Of a DNA stretch of 64,000 nucleotides, positions 62,567-64,000 are shown in pieces; the first letter of the stretch is position 1, and every line of letters starts with the position of its first letter. Source of the stretch: Periplaneta americana (Eukaryota > Arthropoda > Insecta > Blattodea > Blattidae). Where the stretch lies: positions 212,591,029 to 212,655,028 of the forward strand of contig NC_091118.1 in assembly GCF_040183065.1 (NCBI RefSeq), in the 5' to 3' direction. The notes beneath the pieces are model-generated. The model was not told where the DNA came from. It worked only from the letters and a program-made list of their open reading frames with translations, and ran no database searches. The position numbers and the translations under genes were made by a program.

Positions 62567-63690
62567 TCACAATCAATCAATCAATCAAACTCCTGTATCT
62601 CCTCATGAGGAGCATAGGGCATTCACAAAGTGCCTCCATCGGACCCTATTTGTAGCCAACTTCTTCACTTCGCTCCATGTTTTCCCCTCCCTAGCAATTT
62701 CCTCCAAAACTGTTCTCTTCCATGTATTTTTTGGCCTTCCTCTTGTTCTACTACCCTGGGGGTTCCAATCCAAAGCCATTCTTTCAACTGCTCCATCTTC
62801 TTTCCTGATTGTGTGCCCTATCCAATCCCACTTTCGTCTTTTGATTTCTATTGTGATTTCTTTCTGATTTGTTATCTTCCATAGTTCTGAGTTTGTGATT
62901 ATGTGTGGCCATCTAATTTTTAAAATTCTTCGTAAACATCTATTAACAAATGTTTGCAGTTTGTTTTGTATAATTTTACTTATTTTCCATGTCTCACAGC
63001 CATATAATAAGACTGATTTCACATTACCGTTAAAGATTTTAATTTTTGTAGATCTAGATATAATATAAGATTTCCATATTGGGTACAACTGGACAAATGC
63101 ACTATTTGCATTTTTATTCGGTTCTTTACATCCTCAAAATCTCCACCATCCTTGTCAATTATACTACCCAAATATTTAAATTCTTGAACAGTATCAATGT
63201 TATTATTATAACTTTATCTGTCTTTTTACTATTTAATCTCACTTCTTTAATTTTCTTTACGTTTATTTTCATATGAGCCCCTTTTGTTACTTCTAATAAA
63301 GTATTAACTTTATTCTGCTTATCACCAAAACTATAGGAGAGCAGACAGATATCATCAACGAAATCCAGATCTTCCAAGGTATCATTTAATCCCCATCTTA
63401 TACGTCTTGTAACATTGCCAACAGACCTTTCCATAATATCATTCATAATAATCAGAAATATGATCGGAGAGAGAATACAACCCTGGTTTCACTCCATATG
63501 TAGTTGTTATATTTTCTGACAGCATACCTTTATGTATGACATTACAAGTATAATTTTCACACATAAGTTTAATTAGTCTACAAATTTTTTCTGGTATACC
63601 AAATTTTATTATTGTTCTCCATATATAATCTCTGTTAAGCGAGTCAAACGCTTTCTCAAAATCGATAAATAGTAAATGCATGTCACAATG
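62567..63690 (-). mobile_element. LINE-D fragment (RT)
   Basis: Minus strand: LLFIDFEKAFDSLNRDYIWR (RT palm), FVDDICLLSYSFGDKQNKVN (catalytic, F-V-D-D), VLLYGCETWKISKIIQNKLQ and C-terminal RRKWDWIGHTIRKEDGAVER. The frames 63681-63439, 63446-63159 and 63088-62603 are shifted against each other. Tail (TTGA)n at 62567-62590. RTE-like C-terminus. Confidence 0.88.
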
Positions 63691-64000
63691 ATTAACACGA
63701 AATCACAGATAAGCATGTACAGAACCGGGGAAAAAAAATGGCTTGCTTGAATTTTCTAAGTTCCAAACTCAATGCATTGCAGATGCTGTTTTCTCCAAAG
63801 CAGTGGGACACAAGAGATTGCTTTGGCAGTTGTGAAAATTCATTTTACGTTGATTGTTGTTATTGCCCAAAAGGTATTAGAAATGATGCGATAAAAATTT
63901 ATATGTTCTTAATGCAGGGCTGCCAAGTGTCAGCCTTTTTCTAAGGTTTGTCAGCTTATCAGTGCACAATACCTGGTAGTCAGCTTTTTTCACAAGTGGT
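63691..64000 (+). other. TBC1D5 intron 9, no gene recognised
   Basis: Right edge of the window; no exon of TBC1D5 found here. Confidence 0.45.

Noticed and set aside
1-64000. LTR retrotransposons, endogenous viruses or Polintons
   Set aside because: No long terminal repeats, Gag, integrase, protease or capsid-type motifs were recognised; all reverse transcriptases seen belong to LINEs, and the GIY-YIG tails to Penelope-like elements.

Overview
The window is nuclear DNA of an insect, most likely a cockroach (Periplaneta-like). Three things point there: spliced animal genes with canonical GT/AG introns of several kilobases, an AT-rich background, and introns filled with RNase H-bearing and RTE-like LINEs, Penelope-like elements, mariner/Tc1, hAT and tRNA-derived SINEs. 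The species is inferred from the style of the repeats and is not proven.

Four host genes are visible. (1) At 2561-2751 lies the 3'-terminal coding exon of an unidentified lysine-rich protein, followed by a probable 3' UTR. (2) At 14584-13178 (minus strand) lies an intronless mitochondrial elongation factor Tu. (3) At 15044-35824 (plus strand), head-to-head with EF-Tu across about 460 bp, lies a complete PIGO (GPI ethanolamine phosphate transferase 3). Its five exons join in frame to 1088 residues, close to human PIGO. (4) From about 42312 to the right edge lies the 5' part of TBC1D5, a Rab7 GAP and retromer partner. Nine exons are found in frame, covering both catalytic fingers of the TBC domain; the gene continues outside the window.

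Almost everything else is transposable elements. LINE-A (RTE-like, tail GTAA repeats) has ten copies, all on the plus strand. LINE-B (RNase H type, tail AAC repeats) has six copies plus a minisatellite derived from its tail. Further LINEs here called C to H, an L2/CR1-like copy, Penelope-like fragments with hammerhead-ribozyme cores, a near-intact Tc1 element, long-TIR mariner derivatives, hAT/MITE and TTAA-type elements, and several tRNA-derived SINEs with clear target-site duplications (TSDs) make up the introns and intergenic spaces. No LTR retroelement, Polinton, CRISPR or rRNA was recognised.

The best candidates for something undescribed are structural. A roughly 35-copy, 53-bp minisatellite has a unit equal to one 13-bp target-site duplication plus 40 bp of LINE tail. 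A roughly 540-bp direct duplication has ends that coincide with both ends of a LINE insertion. A four-deep nest of elements lies in a TBC1D5 intron. Two Penelope-derived palindromes carry a hammerhead core in each arm. These rest on direct reading of the sequence; no alignment or database search was run.
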